DNA of 64,000 nucleotides from Oleispirillum sp963678075. Lineage in GTDB: Bacteria > Pseudomonadota > Alphaproteobacteria > Rhodospirillales > Rhodospirillaceae. The stretch lies in contig CAXXPK010000003.1 in NCBI GenBank assembly GCA_963678075.2, positions 930,001 to 994,000 on the forward strand. Reading direction: 5' to 3'. Shown one piece after another: positions 27,505-37,222 of this stretch (positions are counted from its first letter, which is position 1; the number at the start of each line of letters is the position of its first letter). The notes beneath the pieces were generated by a model. That model saw only the letters and a program-made list of their open reading frames with translations. It did no database searches and was not told where the DNA came from. The translations under genes were made by a program, and so were the position numbers.

Positions 27505-28781
27505 TCAGCGCTTGCCGAGCGGCACGTAATCGCGCATCGCCGCGCCGGTATACAGTTGACGCGGCCGACCGATCTTCATGCCCGGGTCCTCGATCATTTC
27601 CAGCCATTGCGCGACCCAGCCGGTGGTGCGGGCCAGCGCGAACAGCGCGGTGAACATCGAGGTCGGGATGCCCATGGCGCGGAAGATGATGCCCGAATAG
27701 AAATCGACGTTCGGGTAGAGCTTCTTTTCGATGAAGAAATCGTCTTCCAGGGCGATGCGTTCCAGTTCCACGGCGATCTGCAACAGCGGTTCGTCGTGCA
27801 GACCCAGTTCGTCCAGAACCTCGTGGCAGGTTTTCTGCATGATCTTGGCGCGCGGGTCATAGTTCTTGTAGACCCGGTGACCGAACCCCATCAGGCGGAA
27901 CGGATCGTCCTTGTCCTTGGCGCGTTTCACGAATTCGCCAACGCGATCCTTGCTGCCGATTTGCATCAGCATGTTCAGAACCGCTTCGTTGGCGCCGCCG
28001 TGCGACGGCCCCCATAGCGAGGCAATGCCCGCCGCGATGCAGGCGAAGGGATTGGCGCCAGAGGAACCGGCCAAGCGCACGGTGGAGGTGAATGCGTTTT
28101 GTTCGTGGTCGGTGTGCAGGATCAGGATGCGGTTCATGGCGCGGGCCAGGACCGGATTGATCTTGTATGGCTCGCACGGCACCGCGAACATCAATTGCAG
28201 GAAGTTCGACGCGTAATCCAAGTCGTTGCGCGGGTATATGAACGGCTGGCCGATCGAGTACTTATAGGCGTTGGCGACGATGGTCGGCATCTTGGCGATC
28301 AGCCGGGTTTCGGCGACGACGCGCTGGAAGGGGTCGGTGAAATCCAGGCTGTCGTGATAAAAGGCCGACAGCGCGCCGACGATGCCGCAGGACACCGCCA
28401 TCGGGTGCGCATCGCGGCGGAACCCGCTGTAAAAGCGCAGGAGCTGTTCGTTCAGCATCGAGTGATAGGTGAGTCCTTGTCGAACTTCGCCATCTGTTCC
28501 TTGGATGGAAGTTCGCCGAACAGCAGCAGATAGGCGACTTCCAGAAAGTCGCAGTTCTCGGCCAGTTGCTCGATCGGATATCCGCGATGCAACAGGATGC
28601 CCTTGTCGCCGTCGATAAAGGTGATCTTGGATTCGCAGGAACCGGTGGAGGTGAACTCAGGGTCGAAGGTAAAACACCCGGTGTCGGCATAGAATTGCCG
28701 GATATCCACGACGCGTGGCCCGACGCTGCCGTGAATGACCGGCAGTTCGAAGGTCTTTCCAGCGGCGTTGTCGTTGCTCAT
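27505..28781 (-). pseudogene. gltA: Citrate synthase, interrupted by a single-base frameshift
   Basis: The gene encodes a type II hexameric-like citrate synthase, the entry enzyme of the TCA cycle, in two frames. The first part runs from ATG 28781 to about 28476 (SKEQMAKFDKD) and then hits a stop at 28452. The rest, from about 28470 to 27505, continues in another frame (TYHSMLNEQLLRFYSGFRRDAHP to the normal C-terminus). The catalytic segments NAFTSTVRLAGSS, GPSHGGANEAV and MGFGHRVYKN are intact downstream. Restoring one base near 28471-28475 (GACTCACC to GACCTCACC) repairs the frame. AGGGAG precedes the ATG. Either the chromosome has another citrate synthase or this is a sequence error. Confidence 0.88.
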
Positions 28782-28951
28782 GGCGGCTCCCTATATCGAT
28801 GTCGTGTCACGGCGCGCGGTTCGGTCCGTCGTCGGGCAAGTGGTGACGTTGGTTCATCGAAGTTGCGATTGCGTTGCTTCTAAGCTGTCTTCTCCACGCG
28901 GAAAATCAAGGTTCGAAGGGGCCTTTTCACGACATTGCAATTTTATCGGGC

Positions 28952-30352
28952 TTACACCAGGGCGCCGTCCAGACGGGCCAGGCTTTCTTCTCGTCCCAGG
29001 ATTTCCATGACTTCGAACAGGGGGGGCGAAACCGTCGAACCGGTGATCGCGGCACGCAGCGGCTGGGCAATTTTGCCCAGCTTCAGGCCATTGGCCTCGG
29101 CCAGATCGCGAACGGTGGCTTCCAGCGCGTCGTGGGTCCATGTGCCGACGGAAGACAGCGCCGGGCGGGCGTTGGTCAGGATGTCGCGGCCTTCGCCGGA
29201 AATCTGTGCCGTTGCTTTCTCGTCAAGGGTCAGGGGGCGTTCGCGGGCATAGACCATGGCGCCATTGGCCAACTCGTTGAGGTCCTTGGCGCGCGGTTTC
29301 AGTCCATCCATGCCACGCAGGATGCGTGCCCCGGCGGCTTCCGACAGCGGCGTTCCTAGGGTCTTTTCCATCAGCGGGCGGATCAGGCCAAGCAGTTCGT
29401 CGTTGGCCATGGCCCGCAGATAATGGGCGTTCAGGTTCATCAGTCGGGTCATGTCGAAGCGTGACGGCGATTTCCCGACCGCGTCGATGTCGAACCAGAC
29501 GATGGCCTGTTTGGTGGAAATGATCTCGTCGTCGCCGTGTCCCCAGCCGAGGCGCAGCAGATAATTCCGCATGGCCGCAGGCAGGATGCCCATGTCGCGG
29601 TAGGCCTCCGCGCCCAGTGCGCCGTGGCGCTTCGACAGCTTGGCGCCGTCGGGTCCGTGGATCAGCGGAATGTGGGAGAATTCCGGTACCGCCCAATCGC
29701 AGGCCCGGTACAGCACCGCCTGACGGGCGGCGTTGGTCAAGTGGTCGTCGCCACGGATGACATGGGTGATGCCCATGTCGTGGTCGTCCACCATCACCGA
29801 CAGCATGTAGGTTGGGGTGCCGTTGGCACGCAGCAGGATCATGTCGTCAAGTTGGGCGTTGGCGAAGGTTACGTCGCCCTGCACGTGGTCATGGATCACG
29901 GTCTCGCCTTCGCGCGGCGCCTTCAGGCGGATTACCGGCTTGACCCCGGCGGGGGCATCCGCCGCGTCGCGGTCGCGCCAGCATCCGTCGTAACGCATCG
30001 GCTGGCCGCCGGCCTTCTGCTCCTCGCGCATGCGGGTGAGTTCCTCGGGCGAGCAATAGCAGCGATAGGCGTGTCCGGTCTCCAGCAAGCGGTGCGCCAC
30101 CTCGGCATGGCGGGCGGCGCGCGAAAACTGCATCACCGGCTCTTCGTCCCAGGTCAGTCCCAGCCACGACAGACCGTCGAAGATCGCGTCCATGGCGGCC
30201 TGGGTGGAGCGCTCGCGGTCCGTGTCCTCGATCCGCAGCAGGAAGCGCCCGCCGTGGTGGCGCGCAAACAGCCAGTTGAACAAGGCGGTGCGGGCGCCGC
30301 CGATGTGAAGGAACCCCGTCGGAGACGGGGCGAAACGTGTCACGACGCTCAT
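28952..30352 (-). CDS. gltX: Glutamyl-tRNA synthetase
   Basis: A 466-residue class I synthetase. The HIGH-like motif in RFAPSPTGFLHIGGARTAL lies at the N-terminus and the KMSKS-like motif is KLSKRHG near residue 240. The conserved MSVVTRFAPSP start is chosen over an upstream in-frame start at 30397. Many alphaproteobacteria carry two GltX enzymes, one discriminating and one aminoacylating tRNA-Gln; which this is cannot be decided here. It is transcribed with gltA in the same direction. Confidence 0.94.
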   Translation of the reverse strand: MSVVTRFAPSPTGFLHIGGARTALFNWLFARHHGGRFLLRIEDTDRERSTQAAMDAIFDGLSWLGLTWDEEPVMQFSRAARHAEVAHRLLETGHAYRCYCSPEELTRMREEQKAGGQPMRYDGCWRDRDAADAPAGVKPVIRLKAPREGETVIHDHVQGDVTFANAQLDDMILLRANGTPTYMLSVMVDDHDMGITHVIRGDDHLTNAARQAVLYRACDWAVPEFSHIPLIHGPDGAKLSKRHGALGAEAYRDMGILPAAMRNYLLRLGWGHGDDEIISTKQAIVWFDIDAVGKSPSRFDMTRLMNLNAHYLRAMANDELLGLIRPLMEKTLGTPLSEAAGARILRGMDGLKPRAKDLNELANGAMVYARERPLTLDEKATAQISGEGRDILTNARPALSSVGTWTHDALEATVRDLAEANGLKLGKIAQPLRAAITGSTVSPPLFEVMEILGREESLARLDGALV

Positions 30353-30516
30353 CAGATGCGAAACCCGTGCTGGCTTTAAGGAAGCGAAGTCCGCCACCGG
30401 TGTGGCGGGCAGGGTGGGTTCGGCGACGGAATTGGATTATTTTCAGACGCACGAACGGGGTGGTTTTTTATCACAGGCGGCATCCCATTCGCAAAGGGTA
30501 TCCTGGGGGAAGGCGG

Positions 30517-32342
30517 ATGGATCAAGCAGAAAACACCGCCGGATTGGGCAAATGGACCCCCTGGGCCTTCGTCGCGGGGGTTGTGGGCTATCTGGCGCTG
30601 CCGTTCGAACCCACCCGCGCGATGTGGGCGTGCGCCCTTGCCGGGGGCCTGGGGTTGGTCCCGCTGGCATGGCGATATGGGCGGATCTGGCCTCTGGTGG
30701 TTTCGGTCCTGCTGGTCTGTCTGTTGGCGGGTGGGGCCTGGGCGGCCGTCTTCGCGGACTCCGTCGCGGCGCCGGTTCTTGATCAGACCCGCCGCCGTCG
30801 CCAGTCCATCCCGGAGCCTTCGACATGCCGCGCCATGCCTGGTTCCAGGGGCTCGGCGCGGTCGGTTATGCGACCTCGCCCTGGCGGGTTTTTCAAGACG
30901 CGGAACCGCCAAGTCTTGGCGCGCGCCTGGAGACCTGGCGTCGGATGATCGCGCACGCGATTCTGTCCAGAACCGCCGCTGATCCCCGTGCCGCCGTCGC
31001 CGTGGCCCTGGTCGTCGGCGACAAGGGCGCCATCCCCGAGGCGGTGGCCGAGGCGTATCGGGGCTCGGGGTTGGCCCACATGCTGGCGATTTCCGGTCTA
31101 CACATGAGTCTGTTGGCTGGTTTGGCCTTTCTGACCGTGCGTCGTGGATTGGCGATGATCCCGGCGGTGGCGCTGCGCTATCCGATCAAGAAGTGGGCGG
31201 CGGCGTTGGCGTTGGTCCTGACCGCCGTTTACTTGCTGCTGTCCGGCGCATCGGTGCCGATGCAACGCGCCTTCGTGATGACGGCGATCGCGCTTTTCGC
31301 GGTGATGTTGGACCGTTCACCGTTTTCCTTCCGGCTGTTGGGCGTTGCCGCCATGGTGGTGGCGTTGCGCGATCCCGAAGCCGTGCTCGGCCCCAGCTTT
31401 CAGATGTCCTTTGCCGCCGTTGCCGCCCTGATCGCCGTCTATCAATTGCCGCGTCACGGATTTCCCCCGCCGGAGTGGCCCGCTTTTCCGCGTTGGCCGG
31501 TTCTTTACGCCGCCGGTCTGGTTATCACTACCGTGGTTGCCTCCTGCGCGACCGCTCCCTTCGCGCTGTACCATTTTGGGCGGATCGCGGTGTATTCCCT
31601 GCCCGCGAATCTTCTGGCCTTGCCGGCTCTGGGCTTTTGGGTGATGCCCTGGGGCTTGACGTCGGTGCTTTTGATGCTCTTCGGCGCGGAGGGCTTTCCC
31701 CTGCTTTGCATGATCAAGGGCATCGGCTGGATCAACGCGGTGGCTCATATGGTCTCGGCATGGCCAGGGCATCTGCTGTTGGCGCCGCAAATGCCGGGAA
31801 TCAGTTTGGGGCTGTGCGCGGCGGGCGGGTTGTGGCTGGTCCTCGCGGTTGGGCGGATCCGTCTGGTCGGTGGATTGGTGCTGGCGGTGGGGTTGAGTTC
31901 CTCGTGGTGGACGCCGCCGCCGGATCTGTTGATCGCCGACGAGGGGTGCGCCATCGCGGTCCGCTGTGTCCGCGACTACGGTTTCCTGGGGGAGGGGCGC
32001 GGCAGCGCGTTCCTGCAGTCGGTGTGGCAGTCGCGCACCGGTCGGGCGATGCTGCCGGGGAGTGGTTGGCGCTGCGATGCCGAAGGCTGCGTCGGTGCCG
32101 CGCGTCCGGGTTGGATGGTGGCACGCAGCGATTATCTGCAAGGGTTGGACGGACTTTGCGCCAGGGCATCGGTGGTGGTGGCGCGGTATCCGGTGGCGGC
32201 GGAACAGCGGGCGAATTGTGCCGTGCCGCTGTTGGATCCATCGGATTTGCGGGCGACGGGGGCCGTGATCTTCTGGCTGACCGACGATGGGACGATCCGG
32301 CGACGGCAAGCCGACGCCGAGCGCCTGGGGCGACGCCCCTGA
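30517..32342 (+). pseudogene. comEC: ComEC/Rec2-type DNA-uptake membrane protein, broken by deletion and frameshift
   Basis: Two frames cover one gene. From ATG 30517 (with GGGGGAAGG upstream) to about 30785 lie the first transmembrane helices, WTPWAFVAGVVGYLALPF onward. From about 30796 another frame gives PGAFDMPRHAWFQGLGAVGY and the full competence domain (LAHMLAISGLHMSLLAGL) to a stop at 32342. Most of the OB-like DUF4131 region between them, roughly 100 residues, is missing and the frames do not match. ComEC forms the inner-membrane channel for transforming DNA. The second part (up to 505 residues from ATG 30825) is still an open frame. Confidence 0.75.
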
Positions 32343-32362
32343 GGGGGTTCGTGAAGACGGGA

Positions 32363-33064
32363 TCAATAGCGACGAATAAGCCCGACCAGTCGCCCCTGCA
32401 CCGACACCCGATCGGGGCCGAAAATGCGGGTTTCATGGCGCGGATTGGCCGGTTCCAGGGCGATGGACCCCCCCTTGCGCCGCAGACGTTTCAGCGTGGC
32501 CTCGTTCTGATCGACCAGGGCGACGACGATGGCGCCGTTTTCCACGGTGTCGGTCTTGCGGATCAGCACGGTGTCGCCGTCGAAGATCCCCGCCTCGATC
32601 ATCGAATCGCCTTCGATGGTCAGCGCATAGTGTTCGCCGCCGGAGAGCATGCTGGCGGGGATATCGACGGTGTTGGTCAAATCGCTCAACGCCTCGATCG
32701 GCGTACCCGCCGCGATCTTGCCGTATAGGGGGACCGAAACCGTGTCGGCGTTGCCCGCCACCGGGGCGCCCGCGATCTGGCGGCGGAAACCACCGGCGAT
32801 CACCGTCGGCTGGAAAGCGGCGGCCTCCGTCGCGTCGGGGGCGATACCGCCTTCCGGTAGCTTCAGGATTTCCAGCGCGCGAGCGCGGTGTGGCAGGCGG
32901 CGGATGAAGCTCCGTTCCTCCAGACTGGTGATCAGGCGATGCACCCCGGATTTGGAGCGCAGACCCAGCGCTTCCTTCATTTCCTCGAAAGAGGGGACGA
33001 TGCCGGAGCGCTTGAGGTGGCGGTCGATCAGAAGCAGAAGGTCGCGTTGCTTGGCGGTCAGCAT
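32363..33064 (-). CDS. lexA: LexA repressor
   Basis: The 233-residue SOS repressor and self-cleaving serine peptidase. It has an N-terminal winged helix (LTAKQRDLLLLI onward), a cleavage site Ala119-Gly120 in KIAAGTP, catalytic S154 in GDSM and K192 in EATLKRL. All key residues are present. The conserved start is 33064; an upstream in-frame start at 33124 adds no conserved sequence. A near-consensus alphaproteobacterial SOS box lies 66 bases upstream. Confidence 0.96.
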   Translation of the reverse strand: MLTAKQRDLLLLIDRHLKRSGIVPSFEEMKEALGLRSKSGVHRLITSLEERSFIRRLPHRARALEILKLPEGGIAPDATEAAAFQPTVIAGGFRRQIAGAPVAGNADTVSVPLYGKIAAGTPIEALSDLTNTVDIPASMLSGGEHYALTIEGDSMIEAGIFDGDTVLIRKTDTVENGAIVVALVDQNEATLKRLRRKGGSIALEPANPRHETRIFGPDRVSVQGRLVGLIRRY

Positions 33065-33129
33065 GGCGGATACCCCGGAAGCGGAAGAACGGGTCGGGCG
33101 ATGCGGGCATCGCGGAATGATCACCCTTT

Positions 33130-33144
33130 ATTCTACTTTGGTTC
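33130..33144. promoter_or_regulatory. Probable LexA (SOS) box upstream of lexA
   Basis: ATTC-N7-GTTC at 33130-33144 matches the known alphaproteobacterial LexA operator GTTC-N7-GTTC at seven of eight positions. It lies 66 bases before the lexA start, where autoregulation is expected, and only 40 bases from the end of an insertion sequence. Confidence 0.6.
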
Positions 33145-33256
33145 CGGCGGCTTGGCAACCTGAAAAATAAGGTTCAGCCTTGTAGGCTCAGGCCCCATTA
33201 AATTATTGTCAGGCAGATCGGCGGCTGATTCACTCATGGGAGGGAGGACCCCATCC

Positions 33257-33625
33257 ATGAGTGATCTGTTTTGGTTGTCAGAGAGGCAGTTGGCGAAGAT
33301 CGAGCCGCATTTCCCGCTATCGCATGGCGTGCCGCGGGTTGATGATCGGCGAGTGATCAGCGGCATCGTTCATGTGATCCGCAACGGCTTACGGTGGCGA
33401 GATGCACCACTCGTCTATGGCCCCCACAAAACCCTCTATAATCGTTTCGTTCGCTGGAGCCGACTTGGGGTGTTCAGCCGGATCTTCGCGGCCTTGACGG
33501 GAGAGGCTGGCCCTCCAGACCGGTTGATGATCGATGCAACCCACCTGAAAGCTCATCGGACCGCCGCGAGCCTCTATAAAAAGGGGCTCTTCCCCGATGT
33601 ATCGGACGCACAAAAGGCGGGCTGA
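33257..33625 (+). CDS. IS5-family transposase, first frame (copy 1)
   Basis: A 122-residue N-terminal transposase half (MSDLFWLSERQLAKIEPHFP onward) carrying the first catalytic Asp in LMIDATHLKAHR. The frame ends at 33625, while the second half continues one base back from about 33613. The sequence ACAAAAG at 33610-33616 could allow the ribosome to slip by -1 (AAG to AAA) and make a full OrfAB protein, as known for this IS group. Confidence 0.85.
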   Translation: MSDLFWLSERQLAKIEPHFPLSHGVPRVDDRRVISGIVHVIRNGLRWRDAPLVYGPHKTLYNRFVRWSRLGVFSRIFAALTGEAGPPDRLMIDATHLKAHRTAASLYKKGLFPDVSDAQKAG

Positions 33626-34017
33626 ACCCCAAGCTTCATGCGGTTTGCGACGGACAAGGAAGGCCCCTCATCCTGCTGCTCAGCGAGGGGCAAATGAGCG
33701 ATTACAAAGGCGCGATGCTGTTGCTCGACCTATTTCCCAAGGCCAACGTCCTGATCGCCGACAAGGGCTATGACGGTGATCCCCTTCGAGAGGCTTTGAC
33801 ACAGAGAGGGATCGCTACATGCATCCCGCCAATGCGTCATCGCAAAACCCAGTACGCTTACGACAAAACCTTCTATCGCCAGCGTCATAGGATCGAGAAC
33901 CTCTTCGCTCGCCTCAAGGATTGGCGGCGTATCCACACCCGATATGACCGATGCGCGGATATCTTCTTTGCCGCCGTCATCATCGCGGTACTCCTCCTCT
34001 TCTGGATCGAACCTTAA
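33613..34017 (+). CDS. IS5-family transposase, second frame (copy 1)
   Basis: The C-terminal half is read in the -1 frame: GGLNPKLHAVCDGQG follows the slip site, then VLIADKGYDGD with the second Asp and RQRHRIENLFARLKDWRRIHTRYD with the catalytic Glu, completing a DDE triad. An internal ATG at 33694 would give a 107-residue fragment, but expression by frameshifting is more likely. Confidence 0.82.
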   Translation, partial: KGGLNPKLHAVCDGQGRPLILLLSEGQMSDYKGAMLLLDLFPKANVLIADKGYDGDPLREALTQRGIATCIPPMRHRKTQYAYDKTFYRQRHRIENLFARLKDWRRIHTRYDRCADIFFAAVIIAVLLLFWIEP

Positions 34018-34030
34018 TGAGTCCTGAGCC

Positions 34031-35223
34031 TAGCGGCCCGCTGGCCCCTGATGCTGGCGGTGATCGGCACGGTGGTTGCCGGGCGCGTGTTGCTGCTGTT
34101 TCTGTGGGCGCGCCGGGCGGCGCGGCGGTCCTCCGTCGGGGCCGCCCACGAGGTCCCCGGCGTTCGCGCGGCCCTGGCCGCGTGGGGTGGACGCCATCTT
34201 CTGGCGATCGGTGTCGCGGGCTTCGTGTTCGCCGCGATGCTTCCGTTCCTGCTGTTCTCCAACCGCTATGTGGTGGATATCGCCACCACCTTCCTGATCT
34301 ACGTGATGCTGGGTTTGGGGTTGAATATCGTGGTCGGCCTGGCCGGGTTGCTGGATCTGGGCTACGTCGCCTTTTATGCGGTGGGGGCCTATACCTACGC
34401 CCTGATCTCGACGCAACTGGGTTGGTCGTTCTGGTTCTGTTTGCCGCTTGCCGGGATGTTCGCGGCGATGTTCGGAATCATGCTGGGATTCCTGGTGTTG
34501 CGTCTTCGCGGCGATTATCTGGCGATCGTGACGTTGGGTTTCGGTGAAATCGTCCGCATCGTTCTGACCAACCGGGTGGACTTCACCAAGGGTCCGGACG
34601 GGGTTTCCGGCATTCTGCGCCCCAGCTTCTTCGGCGCGACGTTTTCCCGCGCGGCGCCCGATGGCGGCATCACCTTCGCCGACCTGCTGGGGATCGAGTA
34701 TTCCTCGCAGCACCGCGTGATCTTTCTGTATTTTCTGATCCTGGTCTTGGCCTGTCTGACCAACCTGTTCACCCTGCACATGCGGAAGTTGCCGACGGGC
34801 CGGGCCTGGGAGGCCCTGCGCGAGGACGAAATCGCCTGCCGTTCGCTTGGGATCAATCCGACCAACGTCAAGCTGTCGGCGTTTGCCTTGGGCGCGATGT
34901 TCGCGGGTTTCGCGGGGGCGTTCTTTTCCACCCGTCAGGGGTTCGTCAGTCCGGAAAGCTTCACCTTCATGGAGTCCGCGATCATTCTGGCGATCGTCGT
35001 TCTGGGCGGCATGGGGTAGCAACTGGGCGTCGTGCTGGCGGCCTTTGCCCTGGTCATTCTGCCCGAGTGGTTTCGCGAGTTCGAACAGTACCGCATGTTC
35101 CTGTTCGGGGCGGCGATGGTGCTGATCATGGTTCTGAAGCCGACCGGCGTGATGGGACACCGCGAACCGACCTTTCGTTTGCATCCCAGGGCCAGGGTCG
35201 AGAAGCCGGAGGCCGCCCAATGA
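34031..35223 (+). pseudogene. livM: Branched-chain amino-acid ABC transporter permease LivM, 5'-truncated with an in-frame stop
   Basis: The frame enters from the IS end (LAARWPLMLAVIGTVVAG) without a start, so roughly the first 60-70 residues are lost. About nine hydrophobic helices follow, with the conserved GLGLNIVVGLAGLLDLGYVAF and GINPTNVKLSAFALGAMFAG. A TAG at 35017-35019 interrupts GGMG-QLGVV, where the family has Ser (TCG to TAG is one change). The frame then continues to 35223. Its partner permease LivH is absent from the window. The stop overlaps the livG start. Confidence 0.88.
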
Positions 35224-36059
35224 CCGCGCAGCCGATCACCCAAGCCGTGGGCAATGCCTTGCTCGACGTCGAACATCTGACCATGCGTTTCGGCGGCCTG
35301 ACTGCCATTGATGATCTGTCGTTCACCGCCCGCCACCGCGAGATCACGTCGATCATCGGCCCCAATGGTGCCGGAAAGACCACGGCCTTCAACTGCCTGA
35401 CCGGTTTCTACAAGCCGACGGTGGGGCGTCTTCGTCTGTGTCACCCGGCGAAGGGCGAATACTACCTGGAGCGGATGGAAGGCTTCCGCATCGCGCAGAT
35501 CGCCGATATCGGGCGGACCTTCCAAAACATCCGGTTGTTTCCGAAGATGACGGTTCTGGAAAACCTGATCATCGCGCAGCACAACCGCCTGATGAAGGCG
35601 TCGTTGTTCGCGGTGGCCGGAATCTTGGGGCTGGCGCGTTACTGCAACGCCGAGAAGGCGGCGGTCGAAAAGGCGCGTTTCTGGCTGGATCGGGTGGGGT
35701 TGACCGCTCGTGCCGATTGGGAGGCGGGGAATCTTCCCTATGGTGACCAACGCCGCTTGGAAATCGCGCGGGTGATGTGCATCGATCCCTGCCTGCTTTG
35801 CCTCGATGAACCCGCGGCGGGCCTGAATCCCCGTGAATCCTTGGGTCTCAATGAGCTTTTGCTCGCCATTCGCGACGAGCAGGGAATCGGCATTCTTCTG
35901 ATCGAACACGACATGAGCGTGGTCATGGGCATTTCCGACCACATCGTTGTTCTGGACCACGGACGGAAGATTTCCGACGGCGATCCGGATTTCGTGCGCA
36001 ACGATCCGACAGTGATTCGGGCTCACCTGGGCGAGGAAGAAGGGGACGACCATGCTTAA
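35220..36059 (+). CDS. livG: Branched-chain amino-acid ABC transporter ATP-binding protein LivG
   Basis: A 279-residue ATPase of high-affinity Leu/Ile/Val uptake. Walker A GPNGAGKTT is near residue 46, the signature-region LPYGDQRRLEIAR and Walker B LLCLDEPAAGLNP are present, and the extended LivG insert GRTFQNIRLFPKMTVLEN is seen. The reading frame is intact although livM and livK on either side are broken, so the transporter as encoded here cannot be complete. It overlaps livF by eight bases. Confidence 0.93.
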   Translation: MTAQPITQAVGNALLDVEHLTMRFGGLTAIDDLSFTARHREITSIIGPNGAGKTTAFNCLTGFYKPTVGRLRLCHPAKGEYYLERMEGFRIAQIADIGRTFQNIRLFPKMTVLENLIIAQHNRLMKASLFAVAGILGLARYCNAEKAAVEKARFWLDRVGLTARADWEAGNLPYGDQRRLEIARVMCIDPCLLCLDEPAAGLNPRESLGLNELLLAIRDEQGIGILLIEHDMSVVMGISDHIVVLDHGRKISDGDPDFVRNDPTVIRAHLGEEEGDDHA

Positions 36060-36759
36060 GATCGAGGGCGTCCATACCTTCTATGGCCAGGTCGAGGCTC
36101 TGAAGGGCGTCGATATGGAAATCAAGCCCGGCGAAATCGTGACCCTGATCGGGGCGAATGGCGCCGGCAAGTCCACCCTGTTGATGACGGTGTTCGGCAA
36201 GCCGCAGGCGCGGCGCGGTCGTATTCTGTTCGATGGACAAGACATCACCAGGGTTCCGGCGCATGAAATCGTTCGCCTGGGGATCGCGCAGTCGCCGGAA
36301 GGCCGTCGCATTTTCGCGCGGATGACGGTCTACGAGAACCTACAGATGGGGGCCCTGCCGACCGATGGGGCGACCTTCGAGCAGGATATCCGCATGGTCT
36401 TCGATCGCTTCCCCCGGGTGGAGGAACGGCGAACCCAGCGTGGCGGCACCCTTTCCGGCGGCGAACAGCAGATGCTGGCGATCGGTCGCGCCTTGATGAG
36501 CAAACCGCGCCTGTTGCTGCTGGATGAGCCGTCTCTGGGTTTGGCGCCGCTGGTGGTTCGTCAGATTTTCGAGATCATCAAGAAGATCAACGAAGCCGGG
36601 GTGACGGTGTTCCTGGTCGAACAGAACGCGTTCCATGCGTTGAAGCTGGCGCATCGTGGCTATGTCATGGTCAACGGCGTGATTACGATGTCGGGTCCGG
36701 GACGGGAACTTCTGGACAATCCGGAAATCCGCGCGGCATACTTGGAAGGGCGCCACTGA
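36052..36759 (+). CDS. livF: Branched-chain amino-acid ABC transporter ATP-binding protein LivF
   Basis: A 235-residue ATPase, the second nucleotide-binding subunit of the Liv system. Walker A GANGAGKST, signature LSGGEQQMLAIGRAL, Walker B LLLLDEPSLGLAP and the LivF-typical VEQNAFHALKLAHRGYVM are all intact. It is translationally coupled to livG and to the small membrane protein that follows. Confidence 0.94.
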   Translation: MLKIEGVHTFYGQVEALKGVDMEIKPGEIVTLIGANGAGKSTLLMTVFGKPQARRGRILFDGQDITRVPAHEIVRLGIAQSPEGRRIFARMTVYENLQMGALPTDGATFEQDIRMVFDRFPRVEERRTQRGGTLSGGEQQMLAIGRALMSKPRLLLLDEPSLGLAPLVVRQIFEIIKKINEAGVTVFLVEQNAFHALKLAHRGYVMVNGVITMSGPGRELLDNPEIRAAYLEGRH

Positions 36760-37112
36760 TGGTCGATGTTCTGGGCAGCAGCCTGCCGGTGTTCATTGGC
36801 TTTACCTGCGTCATGATGGGATGGATTGCCTTCATGACCGGACGGGCGATCGCCAATACATGGCGTCCGCGCTGGCAGGTGGTGCTGTATTGCGTGTTGT
36901 TGGGTTTGGCCAATCGCTTTTTTGTGTTCGCGTTGTTCGGTGGGCCGCTGCATTCGATCGGCGGCTGGCTGATCGGCACGGCGATTCTGACTTTGGTCGG
37001 ATTGGCCTCGTACCGGGAAAAGCAGGACTTCAAGGTGGTCGCGCAGTATCCCTGGCTTTACGAACGTTGCGGTCCCTTCGACTGGCGGGAACGCAAGCAC
37101 GACGTGGTTTGA
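36759..37112 (+). CDS. Small membrane protein of the liv cluster (DUF6867-like)
   Basis: A 117-residue protein with three hydrophobic helices (about 8-34, 41-66, 68-90) and a charged tail containing YPWLYERCGPFDWRERKHD. The ATG overlaps the livF stop. I recall small proteins like this sitting between livF and livK in alphaproteobacteria (family name DUF6867 from memory); the function is not known. Coupling to livF suggests an accessory role in the transporter. Confidence 0.7.
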   Translation: MVDVLGSSLPVFIGFTCVMMGWIAFMTGRAIANTWRPRWQVVLYCVLLGLANRFFVFALFGGPLHSIGGWLIGTAILTLVGLASYREKQDFKVVAQYPWLYERCGPFDWRERKHDVV

Positions 37113-37222
37113 AAACGGGAAGGGGCGGCATAAGCCCCGCGATCCGATCGCCGAAGGGCGACGGCGACAAGCAAGGCTCGGTTCGGGTGGAACCGAATAC
37201 GTGAACACCATGGCGAAAACCG

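Larger units (their letters stand above)
33185..34030 (+). mobile_element. IS5-family insertion sequence, copy 1 (846 bp)
   Basis: An 846-bp element bounded by 17-bp inverted repeats. The right end reads inward GGCTCAGGACTCATTAA; the left end differs at two positions. TA flanks both sides (33183-33184 and 34031-34032). Two overlapping transposase frames are encoded. It sits between the lexA promoter region and a livM gene that has lost its 5' part, so DNA was lost here as well as inserted. Copies 2 and 3 are at 37790 and 40269. Confidence 0.92.
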
